DNA from: Eucalyptus grandis | Lineage: Eukaryota > Streptophyta > Magnoliopsida > Myrtales > Myrtaceae | Direction of reading: 5' to 3' | Assembly (NCBI RefSeq): GCF_016545825.1 | Contig: NC_052616.1 | Location: 39,271,871-39,335,870, forward strand | DNA length: 64,000 nucleotides | Shown: positions 35,063-47,479 of the stretch, piece after piece | Numbering within the stretch: the stretch's first letter is position 1 | Layout: every line of letters begins with the position of its first letter | The notes under the pieces: generated by a model | Told to the model about the DNA's origin: nothing | Seen by the model: only the letters and a program-made list of their open reading frames with translations | The model's database searches: none | Translations under genes and position numbers: made by a program

Positions 35063-37736
35063 TGTTGGAAATGGTGATCCATTTTCTAGAATTTTATAGA
35101 GTTCCTAAACTAGAATCTAGAATTCCCTAGACGAAGTTTCTAGAAGAAAGAAGAAAAGAAAAGCATTCAAGAGAAATCTAGAATGTAGAATTCCCTAGAT
35201 GAAGTTTCTAGAAGAAAGAAGAAAAGGAAAGCATTCAAGAGAAATCTAGAATGTTGTATTAAGGCGGTGACTTACGCCTATAAATAGGCTAGTAGTTCAT
35301 TCATTTTAGTGAGTGAGGGAAAACCCTCCACCGAGAGGGTGAGGTCCACCTTGTGTGGGAAAATCCTCCACCAACACTTCCGACACTTCCTTGTAAAATT
35401 ATTTTATCCAACTAATAAAACTATTTCTCATATCTCATGTTCTTTGTCCTTCAATTATCCTAGTCTATCCCTTGTCCGTCATCTATAAACTACACCATAC
35501 ACTTGCACACAACGTTACTAACCAAAAACTATCATCAATACCAAAACCATACTTCCGCAGCACACACCCCAAAATTTTTTAACATGGTATCAGAGCCAGT
35601 TGCACCCAGGTTCGTAACTGAGCCAGGTGTAAAGGATCGTGAAGCCAGAGATAGGCACATCGGATGGTTATGGGCGTTTGTCCTCACCATCCTCAACTAA
35701 GAAGGCCAGAGCCCGAGCAAGAGCCAATGGAGCCAGAGCCGGAGCCAGAGCCAGAGCCAAAGCCGGAGCCAGAGCCAGAGCCTACGAGAGCCAGAGCCAG
35801 AGCCCGAGCTAACAACTACAACTAAATGCATTTTGATGTTCCGAGACGTATGGGACATCGTTGAAGAAAAGACATGCATATTCAGAGGCAAGTGCAAGTG
35901 TTTCAACAAGATAATGCAAGGGATCGTGGACGAAGACGGGATAAAAGACATGGGACAAACTACAATAGCCGAAGTATCCCGAAAATGGATCAAGGGGGAG
36001 TGTTGGAAATGGTGATCCATTTTCTAGAATTTTATAGAGTTCCTAAACTAGAATCTAGAATTCCCTAGACGAAGTTTCTAGAAGAAAGAAGAAAAGAAAA
36101 GCATTCAAGAGAAATCTAGAATGTAGAATTCCCTAGATGAAGTTTCTAGAAGAAAGAAGAAAAGGAAAGCATTCAAGAGAAATCTAGAATGTTGTATTAA
36201 AGGCGGTGACTTACGCCTATAAATAGGCTTGTAGTTCATTCATTTTAGTGAGTGAGGGAAAACCCTCCACCGAGAGGGTGAGGTCCACCTTGTGTGGGAA
36301 AATCCTCCACCAACACTTCCGACACTTCCTTGTAAAATTATTTTATCCAACTAATAAAACTATTTCTCATATCTCATGTTCTTTGTCCTTCAATTATCCT
36401 AGTCTATCCCTTGTCCGTCATCTATAAACTACACCATACACTTGCACACACGCCATTAACCAAAAACTATAACTAATACCAAAACCATGCTTCCGCACGT
36501 AACGCTCACATCCAAAATATATTTTTTTAACATGGTATCAGAGCCAGTTGCACCCAGGTTCGTAACTGAGCCAGGTGTCAAGGATCGTGAAGCTAGAGAT
36601 AGGCACATCGGATGGTTATGGGCGTTTGTCCTCACCATCCTCAACTAAGAAGGCCAGAGCCCAAGCGAGAGCCAACGGAGCCAGAGCCGGAGCCAGAGCC
36701 AGAATCAAAGGCCAGAGCCCGAGCCAGAGCCAATAGAGCCAGAGCCGGAGCCAGAGCCAAAACCAAAGCTGGAGCCAGAGCCAGAGCCTACGAGAGCCAG
36801 AGCCAAAGCCCGAGCTAACAACTACAACTAAATGCATTTTGATGTTCTGAGACGTATGGGACATCGTTAAAAACATGCACATTCGAGGCAAGTGCAAGTG
36901 TTTCGACGGGAGAATACAAGGGATCATGGAACAAAGACGACAAAAGGTATGGGACAAACTACAATAAAATTTCAAGGTATGTCCGATATTTTGTAACACA
37001 AGTCCGGATTATCTCGAAAATGGATCAAGGGGGAGTGTTGGAAATTATTGATCCATTTTCAACAAATCTAGAAGTTTCTAGCTTAATGGATAATGAACTT
37101 GAAGACACGTGAAGAAGCCCAAGTTAATCAAGAAAAGATGGACACACAATAAAATAATATTATAGTAGTTGCTGGAGTTTTCAAGAGAATAAGCTCTACG
37201 TGCATGGAAAACTCTCAAATAATGAAGAACTTTCTGGTACGTGGGCAGCAGAACACGTGGACAGCAAAAAAGCCAAAGAAAAGTCAACAAGAGCTGCTGA
37301 AGAATAGAAAAATGCAGAAGAATGGAGAAGAGACCAGAAGATGCGGAAGAAGCCGCACAAGCAAAAGATAAAAAGCAAACTTATAATATTATATTATTTT
37401 TTGTACTAATGTCGGTGGAGAATGGCGGTGATTTACGCCTATAAATATGCTTGTACATGACCATTTGAGGGTGTGAGGGAAAACCCTCCATCGAGAGTGT
37501 GAGGTCCACCTTGTGTGGGAAAATCCTCTACCAACACTTCCGACACTTCCTTGTAAAATTATTTTATCCAACTAATGAAACTATTTCTCATATCGATGTT
37601 CTTTGTCTTTCAATTATCCTAGTCTATTCCTTGTCCATCATCCATAAACTACACCATACACTTGTACACACGCCACTAACCAAAAACTATCATCCATAAC
37701 TAAAACCATGCTTCCGCGCACCTTTAAATTTTAACA
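35063..37736 (+). mobile_element. TRIM-like tandem: LTR - internal - LTR - internal - LTR
   Basis: Three LTRs (35,063-35,584; 36,001-36,532; 37,036-37,736) begin TGTTGGAAAT and end in TAACA-type termini. They are separated by internal domains of only 416 and 503 bp. Each internal domain starts at TGGTATCAGAGCC (tRNA-Met primer site) and ends with the polypurine tract CAAGGGGGAG. With no gag-pol, this matches terminal-repeat retrotransposons in miniature. The three-LTR tandem shape suggests unequal recombination between LTRs. The third LTR is a different subtype (see 34,354-34,997). Confidence 0.82.
35701..36818 (+). repeat. GAGCCA hexamer repeats in the TRIM internal domains
   Basis: Imperfect GAGCCA/GAGCCG repeats occupy 35,701-35,812 and 36,652-36,818, one block in each internal domain, with different copy number. 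In one frame they would encode Glu-Pro runs. The repeat lies between the primer site and the polypurine tract. Confidence 0.85.
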
Positions 37737-40718
37737 GGATGCTCGGAGACGTATTCTCTTGCTGAGGGAATTATCGCGCTCTCCGACTCTCTCTGCATCT
37801 CGGAGAGCGATCTAGGGTTTGACGGCCGAATCGATTCAAGGTGGAAATCGGTCTCTCTCTTTAGCTTGAGGATCTCGACTTCCTCATCTGCACCTTCTTG
37901 AGCTCCAAAGCCGATTGGCAATGGTGGTAACGACGGCAGCGGCAACAACAGCTTCCAATCGTTTTCTTGTTCTGCTTTGCCGGTAGTCTCGCGCGCAAGA
38001 GAGATTCCGACGATTCCTCTCTGGCTGGATCTCGCGCTCAGGATCTGTCTCTCGCTCTCTAGATTTGTCTCTCGGTCGGTCTCTCTCTTGATTGAAGACG
38101 GAACGGATGAAGACCGAAGGAGTTCTTCGTTGTTACTTGATCATCAAAATCTCTGAAGATGCTTCGGAGTATTTGATGTGCTGATTTCCAGAAAATCGCA
38201 GAATGAAGATTGAGCTGAGTCTTCTGAATCTTTACTCGTACATTTGTTGCGCAAAGATTCTGATTTCAGCAGATTCTGTTGACATTTAATTTCACTGATT
38301 TTGTTGAAGAAGAAGCTGAGAAAAACGTGTCTAGATTGCAACTCGAAAGAAGCATACACCATCTTCAAATCGACAGCCGAGGCGTTCATTCTATGAGTTC
38401 AAGGATCACAGAATCAAAGGCCAGCGTTCTTCATTTTCCAGGAGTTCCAATAACAAAATCGAAGCTAAGTGTTTGGTTTCCTCTTTTCTATTTCGGTAAG
38501 GAGTGTTATTAGATTCAGATCCTCCACTGATTTCAGTACATGTTTTTTTTGTTAAATAGCAACTTCATTGTCACTGAATGGTGGACATCTCCGAAGGTCA
38601 GTTCTTGGCCGATTCATTAAGGACCAAGGTGGGTGCCATGAAACTCCATTTAATATCATCCGATGAGGCGAGAGCTTCTCATGTCGTGATTCATGATCGA
38701 CAATGAAAGTTCGGGGCCAGGATGCATTGCAAATCTAATTAAAATCGATGTTTGTATGATCTGGAATTGATTGCAGTTGGATGCTGAGATTCTGTGATTT
38801 TCGATTTCGGATGAGTGACTCACTGTTTCGGCTGAAAGGAAGTGCTAGATGAGGTTTTTTTACCTCAAGTCCTTCTAGACATATAAAATATACTTCTAGA
38901 GCTTCGATTTGATATGTTGCACGCCCTGAACGGATGTCGTTCAGTCATCAAAAAACACCTACAAAGTCTGTCAATTCTGCAGTAGTTTTAAGGTTGATTT
39001 GCTGTTCTGATTGATTCTCTGTTTCAGATGACCTTTTGTGCAAATGACCTGATATGAGCTGGTTGCTGTGGTTTTCTGTGTTCGAAGTCTTCATGAAAGT
39101 GGTTCGAATATCTTACCAATGAGCTATAGAATGCCCTGATTGAATCTCATTTGATATGATTTTCACATGTCCAAAGTTCAGTCCAGAATCTGTCCTGTTT
39201 GAGACCTGATGCATGTGTTCAAATTTGAGTTAGTAAACATGCTTTGCTGGAGTTGAATCTTTCATGAGAGTCATTATCATATTTGAACCCTGTTTGATGT
39301 GAATATCATGCACCGATTTGGTTAATTGCAATTGATATTTGCTGTTCATGCGTGAATTTGCTGATATTGAAATTTGGAAATAGTCTTGATTTAGAATACA
39401 TGCTTTGTTTTATAGCTTCAAATACTTGTGAATTTGGTATGAATTTTTTGTGTGAGGAGTTTGGGATTAGGTCCTTCATGAAAGTTGTCCTTCACATAAA
39501 AACTGCATAAAAAATGGTTGTATGTTTGCCTTGCTGCTCTGTTCTACTTTTGATTGACCTTGATCTCTTCCAGGATTTTGTAAATTCACGTGCTTTTTTT
39601 GTTACAATATATAATGAAGTGCTGTCTTTGATTTTTGAAGTTGATTCGATTATAGAAATGCTATCTTTTCTGTGGCTAGTTGCTGTTAGTCTTAAGATGA
39701 TATAGTAGATTTGTCCAATTGTTTTCAATATGTTGTAGAATGACGATGTGACATGTTACTATGCTCTATTCTAGATTGACTTGTTTTTTTTTAGATTTTT
39801 TAGAAATTCATGTGTTGATATGATGATAGTGTCTCTATGAGATTTATTTGGGATATCACCTAGAATTTGATCCAGAGATCTTGTGACTTTAGTCACTCTT
39901 TTTGAATATAAAAAATGCCTTGCTTTTGATTGTTTTGATGCGTTTGCTCGTCTCTTTCCATTGTATGCATTTAGCTAGAAGTTTCCTAAGCTAGGTTTAG
40001 ATTAGGACCCCGAAGATGGAGAAGGTGTAAAACGTGAAGATGGTGGAGATCGATGTCCACTCCGACCGTTAACATGTAATGCTCATTTTCCCGACATATG
40101 TCTCGGGTTCCTTACATTGTATAAAACTCGACGAGTTGCGGGTTTCCTTTCTTTCTCGATTTTTTTCTCTTTTATATTCTTTAGAATTGCATGATTAGGT
40201 TTACTGATTTCTCTTGATTGTTTACTTCATGTCTTGTGCTTTCAATTTCATTGATTGTTTTCTTTTCATTTTTTTAGAAATAGAATAGAATGAAAGTAAT
40301 CTGCCACGCATGATCACTTAGTCTAGGAATTGATGATCCTGAAAAATGTAAAAAAAAACGCATGGACATGTTAGGAAAAACACAACATACTGTTTAGGTA
40401 CCGAAAGGGCGCTAATAGCAATATTAACGTAACCCAAGTCCCCGAACCTAGATATCTGGTTGCGTAGGAATCGAGGAACACTCCCGACCCTCGATTGGGT
40501 TTCTAGCCGACCCCCAAAGTTGAGGCTAGTGGCGACTCCTGTATATTTTTAGGTTGTTAAATACCTAGATCATATAAATAAATCTGCTGTCACGCGGGGT
40601 ACGGGCTTGGGAGAGCTCGTGATTTCGTGAGGAAACTCTCGTGATCAAGTATCCCTAAACCCGACCTTTTCCCACCTTGGACACTTTTCGAGGGGGCGGG
40701 TGAGATCGGGTCGCGACA
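37737..40718. other. Right part of the split LTR, gene-free
   Basis: This continues the gypsy-type LTR after the nested insertion: a CT-rich segment (37,750-38,090), then AT-rich DNA to the terminus. The small frames at 38,144-38,512 and 39,492-39,728 lie inside the LTR and have no recognisable domain. Confidence 0.55.
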
Positions 40719-40723
40719 ATTAT

Positions 40724-42010
40724 CCTGATTAGCATCTACTTTCTCTGAATGCCACGTGTTAGTCACTTTTTGGTCCAAGTCAACCGGGCGTCACATGTCG
40801 GCAACCCTGACACATGAGGCAGCCCAATCGATTCGACTAAACCAGTCTCACACTTTGACTGTACGGTTCAGTCTATTCCAAACCAGTTTCTTAGGTTTTG
40901 GGACGTGTGTTTTCCATTTTGGGCATCAGATTTTGTAAGTATTTTAACTATTTAAGTTAAGCATTTTCATTATGATCTATAAACTTAACACTTTTTCCTA
41001 TCCAAGAATAGAGGACCAAAAACCTCGATGCCCAGGTTCGCACTCTTATTCACCACATTAGCAACTATTGAGGGTTCTACTAGTAACTTTTTTATTATTC
41101 CATCGTTAAGAAAATCTCCAATCCTTTGAGAATCTGGTAGTTTCAACTCCTCTATCTCAGCATCTCTGCTCTATTTTCGACCAAAAAAATTAAAAAAAAA
41201 TATCTGCTCTATTGTTATTTGAGTTACTTCAATTTAAGTTCATTTATTTTGCCTACCAAAAAATACCTGATTTCCTGACTCTAGCCTTTTCAATTCAAAT
41301 CCGTTCACTTTGCAAACACCTAATACTCGTATAGCTCATATCTTACAAATGAGAGTACGTCAGAGAGGAGACATTGCGACTTCCACGTTACTTTTACCTA
41401 ATAGTTTCCCTCTTCCTCAGCTTTCATTAATATGTATCGTATCGTTGTGGGTACAATTGTGTAAAACTTGACTTATACATTTATTTATCTTGGTCGCCAT
41501 GCGGAGGACACATGGACGAGACAAATAATTAGAGCAAAATGTAGAGTGGGACACACCTCTTTGAACTCATCTCCTTAAAACTTCCACAACCTTCTTTTGC
41601 TAATTCCGTTGCCACGATATCTTGTGAAATTGAGTGTTCTTGTTTGTGTTATGCTTCTTTCTCTCGGTTCGTCCTCTAATCTCTCGCGGTCACTTTGGCT
41701 TTTTCAAAAATAAACACATTGATTACTTGCCTTGCAAGTTGAGAAAACATCATGCTTTATCTATTCATCTTAGTGATTTTTTATGTCCTATTTAATTAGA
41801 TAGTCTCTAATAATTAGAAAACTTCCCTAATTGCCACTATGGGACGATCTAGGTATTTGGTGATCAATAAATGGAATTCCTGAAAATCCTTTCATAGAGC
41901 GGTACTATCTTTCAGCGTTCTTATTTAGGAACTTCGCAACAAATTGGTTGAAGGCTATAGCAAAGGCATGTCCCAACCACTACGTGTACTGTTCTTATTT
42001 CTTATTGTTT
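40724..42010. other. Intergenic stretch
   Basis: Ordinary AT-rich DNA after the LTR. I see no gene, RNA or boundary in it. Confidence 0.4.
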
Positions 42011-42339
42011 AGAATTGTTTTCGAGGGTGGGGGAGGGGGAGTTTGTCATGCCGCATGATGTAGGAGCATCAAGGTCCAGTGAGGAGTATGCATGCAAGAA
42101 GTAGTTTTAAAGTTGAAGAACCAAAGCTGATTCGACCGGATCAAAACTAGAGGGTTGCTTCTTTTTTTAAGTGGGCTTCCTAACTTGAATAGGATTCCAA
42201 GTACAAGCAGGTTTCCTAACTTGAGTAGGATTTCTAGTTCAAGTTGTTTCCTAGTTTGAGTGATTTTCTTATTTCCTAGTCTTAGTCCTTGTAATGTTTC
42301 CTAGTTTTAGTCCATCTTGTATGGCCTTAATAGGAGGTG
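42011..42339 (+). repeat. Partial LTR of a gypsy element (tentative)
   Basis: A purine tract (GGTGGGGGAGGGGGAG) is followed by repeated TTCCTAGTTTGAG/TTCCTAACTTGA phrases, a style common in R-U5 parts of plant gypsy LTRs. It is interrupted at 42,340 by another LTR. Text after 44,580 may be its continuation, leading to the gag remnant at 45.8 kb. Confidence 0.35.
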
Positions 42340-44580
42340 TGTTGCGACCTAAATTTCGAGTACACCACCTAGGTTTAGGCTTATGAACTACTTAGACTGG
42401 ATTCTCCCAATCTCATATCAATTCGCGACTGAGATTCAAGTTTTTAACATGCAAATAGATTTTATCCAGAAGTTGCCACTAATCAATTTATTGTAGATCG
42501 ATTAGACTCCTTACGAACCAGAGACTTTGGTATATGGACTTGATTACACTAGATTTTTTTGCAAACAATTTTTTGGGTTTTCTTTTATCTCGAAATTAAA
42601 ACGTGCACTTTAACTACACATTATTTAAGAGTCTATCTAAAAAAAAAATTCAATCCTAATCTATTCTAAAAATTATCAAAAAGTGCAATCCTAAAAAATG
42701 CAAATCCTAATTTACTAAACCAACACACTCTGATGCAAGATTTGATTTTTTTAGTATTTTCCAAGATGAACAATTGAGTACATCCAAACTAATCAAGATA
42801 TCCACCAAATGAATGATTAAAATAATCAAAAAATAATCAATTGTCTCACGAGTTAAATTAACGATTATTTTAATCATAAATATCACAATGTATAAAAATT
42901 CAAAATAATTAAAAATTATATCCGAAATATTACAGATCAAATTAATCATTATAATGATATAACAATTAAAATACTATCAAAATGCCTCAAAAATTAATAT
43001 AATTAAAAAAAGTGATCCAATATTTTACGGATCAAATTAATAGTTACAATGATTTTGGACAAGACCTTTACCTACAAGATTCATGAAATGAATATTTACA
43101 TCCAATCTTACAATTTAAATAACTAAACTTAAAAATAATAATAATAAATAAAATAAAATAAAATAAACTACCTAACGGGACTCAGGAAGACAGCATTGCG
43201 ATAGGAGTAGGCGCGGGCGAGGGGGACAGCCGGCGGAGCTGGGCGCGGGACTCGGGCCGCAGGGGTGCGGCGGATCGGGCGGCGCTCAGGCGCGGTGGCG
43301 AGCTGCTACGGCGTCGACGACGGACTGAGGTACGGGGTCAACGGAGGAGCTCGGGAGCGAGCGTCGCTGAGGGCAGGCGGACGGAAGCGGCGGCGTCGGG
43401 TTGCAGACGACGCGCGGCGAAGGCTCGGTTGGTCACTCAGGCGAGGGGTCTCGGAGCGACGGTGATGCTGCTGGTGTCGGGCGCCGGGCGCGGCAAGCTG
43501 CTCGTGGAGGTCCTGCAGGCGGCGGGCGGAAGCGTCGGCGAAGGGAGAGCAGCAGCTGCGGAGGCGTCGTGCAGAGTGGCAGCAGCGGTGGTGAGCGTCG
43601 GGGTCGCTGCCGGCGTCGGGGGTGACGAGCGGCGACGGCAGGGACCCTCAGGCGGAGGACAGCGGTGATGGTGGCTTCGGCTGGGCGTCGGGCACTGACG
43701 GCGTCAGGTTGGCGACGGGCTGAGGGCAGCAGCGGCGAGGCGACGTCGTGCTCGCAGACAGAGGGAGGCGCGGGCGTCGTGGCTGGCTTCGGGACGCCGG
43801 TTGCTGCAGCGGTGGTAGGCCAGCAGAGGGAAGCTCGGCAGCCAGGGGGCTGGGGCTCGGTGGCCGACTCGGGCAGGCTGGCGGGGCGGCGATGACCGGC
43901 GGCTCAGCCGCCGGCGTTGGGTTGCAGGGGGAAGACACGGCGGAGCAGTGCAGAAGAAGAAGACTTCTTTTCTTTTCTGTTTTGTTTTTGTTTTCTTCTG
44001 GTTTTTCTCTCTCCTGTCTATTGTCCCACGTCCCCTCCCTCTGTCATTTCTTCAGCAAAAGGACATTTCCATGGTTGACTTCGACAAGGGAACAGAATGC
44101 TTTTCCCTCCTTTTTTTTTTTTTGCGAATTTTCTCCCCCGCACGAATTCTTTCCTCACGCTTGCTCTCCCTCTCACGAATTTTTCTCTCGATTTTTTGAA
44201 ATTCCCGGTCCCCGTTCTTTTCACAAAATTCGGTCCCTTTTATAGTGGTTCCGGGTACCCTATTCCATGGCAATTTTCGAGCTTCCTTTTTCCGCTGCAT
44301 TAATTCATGGTCTATAAATTAGAGCGTGATCTTTCAATTAACTTGATTTTTTCTCGAATGTTTCGATTCCTTTTCTTTTATCAAACTTATTGCTTTTTTA
44401 TTCACCTGATTTCTTTGATCGAGAATTTGTTTTCACATTTATCAAGATTTGAATATTCTTTAGAATTCCCAACTTCCATGCACGATCAATCAAATTGATT
44501 TTCCCATTTTTTCCTTTTATTTTTTCTGATGCAATTTTTATTTTTTATTTACTTAAGGTTGCCAAAATTAGATGTCAACA
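42340..44580 (-). mobile_element. Solo LTR of gypsy type, minus strand, 2.24 kb
   Basis: On the minus strand it begins TGTTGACATCTAATTTTGGC and ends CTCGAAATTTAGGTCGCAACA, the same terminal style as the LTR at 33,863-40,718 (TGTTGACAC... GGTCGCGACA). Flanks are AGGTG on the left and AGGTA on the right, a 4/5 match for a duplication. There is no internal domain. It contains a GC-rich core at 43,190-43,960. Confidence 0.7.
43190..43960. other. GC-rich, CpG-dense island inside the LTR
   Basis: About 770 bp packed with GGCG and CGG words, in sharp contrast to AT-rich flanks. Open frames on both strands are long only because stop codons are rare in such sequence; their products are Arg/Gly/Ala-rich without domains. 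I regard it as part of the LTR, not a gene. Confidence 0.75.
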
Positions 44581-45769
44581 AGGTACATTGTCTATTGTAA
44601 GGATGCATATTTTTGAGTTGATAATATACTAGACTTTCCCCCAAAGTGAACCTAATTATTTCCTTTTATTTTTTCCTTTTATTTATGTATCTAATTTGTT
44701 AGTGTGAACCTTAAAGATCATTATGCAAGGGTAGGGGTGATTGATTTCGAGATAAGTAGGTCTAAATCTATAACCTAGAATTTACCATGTTAGAATCAAT
44801 TCCCAGTTTTTGGAATCTAAAGCTTACCATATTTGCCCAAGATTGTATCTTATTTTTCCAATCCGACTCCAAAGTACTCAAAGGACCTTTTTTCTTTCTT
44901 TCTTTTTTGTCTTCATTTTTCACAGCAAAATAATATTAGCAACAAAATGATTCGAAGTAAAAGATGAATGAGAGCAAGTGAGCAAGTGAAGGCAAGTCAA
45001 GAACGAGCGAGAGTTTCAAGGCTTAGACAAGTGAGAGGAGGGTGAGTTGTGAGCACACAAGAGAGAAATTCATGAAATGTTTGAATGAGGTTGGAGAGAA
45101 CAAAGGAGAAATAGAGAAAAGGATCCTAAGACAAAAACAAGAGTTTTAGGCTTTATGTAAACAATTCCAAATTTAGTCCAATCAATCTGGTTCTTGGGTG
45201 GTTCTTCACTCGAAATCAATAACCTGGAACCTGATCGATTTTCAAGGCTATACAATTTGGTTCCCAAGTAAAACTAGTCCAGATGCACGGCCCTATGCTT
45301 GGCTAGTGGAATACATCTTTATGCATTGGTGCTGACCTCTTCTACCCCAAATCTATTTTCCCTAAAGCACATCAAAGTTTTGTTCCATTAAACACTTTCT
45401 ACGTTCTCACCCACTCACCACGCATCAAGTTTGTAGAACAGATTAAAAGTTGAAGCAAGTTTTTGATGAGTGCTTCCATTCTTCATTCAAACCTTTGTTC
45501 TGAAAATTGATTGATTAGGTTCCTAAAGACTTGACTTTGGAACAAGCGCGTGATTAAAGGTGTGACCATGCCTTAGAGAATCATCGGCTAGATGGCACAA
45601 GTCCTCAACCTCTTAGAAAATCAAGTGAGTCAAGGACAACCACGAAGACACCAATTCATCGTCCACGGTACACAAATCCGGCTAACATCCAAGTTTCAGT
45701 GACAAATCCAATAACACTTGAGGCGACTCTACTTATACACATCATCAAACCTAGAAGGAGTGGGAGGCA

Positions 45770-47170
45770 TTAGGAGATGGATTGCGATATTAGAGTGGAA
45801 GCACCTCAATTTGAAGGTAGTCTCAGTTTAGATAACTTTGTTAATTGGTTGCAGGCTATCAAATAAGATTATACTTCAAGTCATACTTGGATGAAAAGAA
45901 GAGCATTTTTTGCTATTTTAAAAAGTATGCTTTATTTTTTTGGGATAACCTCAAAAATAACAAAAAGCAAGGAAGGAAGGAATAGGGTTTATTTTTTTGG
46001 GAAAAGCTAAAGAAACTCTGGAAGAAAAGGTTTTTGCCCAATAACTATTAGCAAGACTTGTTTCTAAAATTGAGCTCTCTTGATCAACATGGGATGAGCA
46101 CTGAGGAGTATATTAAGGAGTTTGGACAACTTCTTATGAGGTGTGGAATACTAAAAATGCAAGAGCAAAGGGAAAAATACCAAAAACGTTCTAAATATAT
46201 TGTACTTATATCAATTCAGTTCTAAAACTTTTTATATTGATATTAATTTAGTCTATCCAGCCAATTTTAACTAGCCAATGCTATTGTAGATGCCAACCAT
46301 CTAGACAATGCTGATGTGCCTCACCTAGGGCCGCGAGTGAGATAGGATTGCCTAAATTTGGGTGAGGCTAGCCTCATCATGGCCTTGCCACGAGCCAAGG
46401 CGGCCTTGCCCATGGTTAGTGAGGCCATGGTGGCATTTGCCAAGGCCCAAATGAAAGCCACCATAGCCTCGCCAACCACGGGCAACACCACCTTCACTCA
46501 TAGCAAAGCCATGGCAAGGCCAAGCGAGGGCCATATGGCTAGTGAGTCTCACTAGAGCCTTGATGGCCACTGCAGGAAAGGAAGCCTTGGGAGGAAGAAG
46601 AGGAAAATGAAAACGAAAAAGAAATTAATAAAAAATTCAAAAAAATTATTTAAAAATTGTCACGTCAATAGTGGGCCGATAATCAACATCCATGTCAACA
46701 TCAACCGGCCAAAATTAGCTAAATGGATTGAATTGATACCAACATGAAAAGATTCATAACTAAATTGGTCCAATTAAAAGATTTAAAATTGAATTTGTAC
46801 CAATATAAAAGGTTTATAAATTTTTTGATACTTTTCCCCTAGAGCAAATCATTGCTTATTTCCTCGGAGGATTGAATTTCACCAATTTAGTTGAATTTCA
46901 ACCATATTGGTCCTTTGAAAACGTTTGCAAGCTAACTATGAAATTGCATAAGCAATGAAGAGGTGGCAGTAGGTTTTTGGCTAATCCCTCAACTAAAGGA
47001 AAATGTTTCTTTGAGAGTATTTCCTCTAATAAGGCCTAGAGTGCTTCGTAACAGGAGAAAGAAATGGGAAATTTAATGAATTCGTTAAAGAGCTCTAGAA
47101 AAAAATGGATGGAGGTAGGAAGTGCTTCAAATGTCATGACTATCGCATCATTTAACACTTAAAATTTTGC
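45770..47170 (+). pseudogene. Ty3-gypsy gag pseudogene, split by a MITE
   Basis: Fragments in changing frames read VEAPQFEGSLSLDNFVNWLQ, KKRFLPNNY, QDLFLKLSSLDQHGMSTEEY and IKEFGQLLMRCGI. After the MITE, the text reads EQIIAYFLGGLNFTNLVEFQ and QPYWSFENVCKLTMKLHKQ. This is the retrotransposon Gag core of plant gypsy elements. A damaged zinc knuckle (CFKC at 47,123) follows, with its histidine position replaced. Many stops make it dead. Reading outward, the MITE sits exactly between CGILKMQEQ and EQIIAYF. Confidence 0.82.
46170..46840. mobile_element. MITE, 671 bp, TSD AGAGCAAA, inserted in gag
   Basis: The left end GGGAAAAATACCAAAAACG and the complement of the right end AGGGGAAAAGTATCAAAAAA form inverted termini. 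AGAGCAAA is duplicated at 46,162-46,169 and 46,841-46,848. The interior (46,340-46,570) is GC-richer with GCCATGG and GCCTCGCC words and may be captured DNA. An 8-bp duplication suggests hAT affinity; a 9-bp MULE-type reading is less supported. Confidence 0.75.
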
Positions 47171-47479
47171 TTGTAGATGTAGATCTATCGTACATTTTCA
47201 AAAAATTCAGCAATCGAGTCCACCAATAACAGCGGAACTTCATTCCTGACCAAAACAATTCGGTGTCAGTAATCCACTTTTCTTGCTATGTCCCTTCTAT
47301 ATGTAGAAACTAGAGACACCACAATTTGTTAATACTTAGATTCCACTATATATAGGGCATTCATGCTTTGCATGACAATTGGAGATCGAATTCATCAAAT
47401 TCGTCAATAACGGCACAATTCGACACAATTCGACGCCTAACTAAAAACATTAGCATTACGTCATCATACATACAATCTT

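Larger units (their letters stand above)
33863..40718. mobile_element. Gypsy-type solo LTR, TSD ATTAT, split by nested LTR units
   Basis: It begins TGTTGACACCCGAAATTTTA and ends GATCGGGTCGCGACA, with ATTAT duplicated at 33,858-33,862 and 40,719-40,723. These termini, the C/T-rich part and the phrase CCCCCAAAGTTGAGGCTAGT near the right end resemble Ogre/Tat-type Ty3-gypsy LTRs. Foreign DNA of about 3.5 kb (about 34,197-37,736) is nested inside, so the LTR itself would be about 3.3 kb. No gag-pol is visible, hence solo LTR. Boundaries are seen; the family is inferred. Confidence 0.75.

Noticed and set aside
35697..36999. Trp/Leu-rich minus-strand frames and Glu-Pro-rich plus-strand frames
   Set aside because: Readings of the GAGCCA hexamer repeat in TRIM internal domains.
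43265..44300. Cluster of Arg/Gly/Ala-rich frames on both strands
   Set aside because: GC-rich island with few stop codons inside a solo LTR; no recognisable domain or splice structure.
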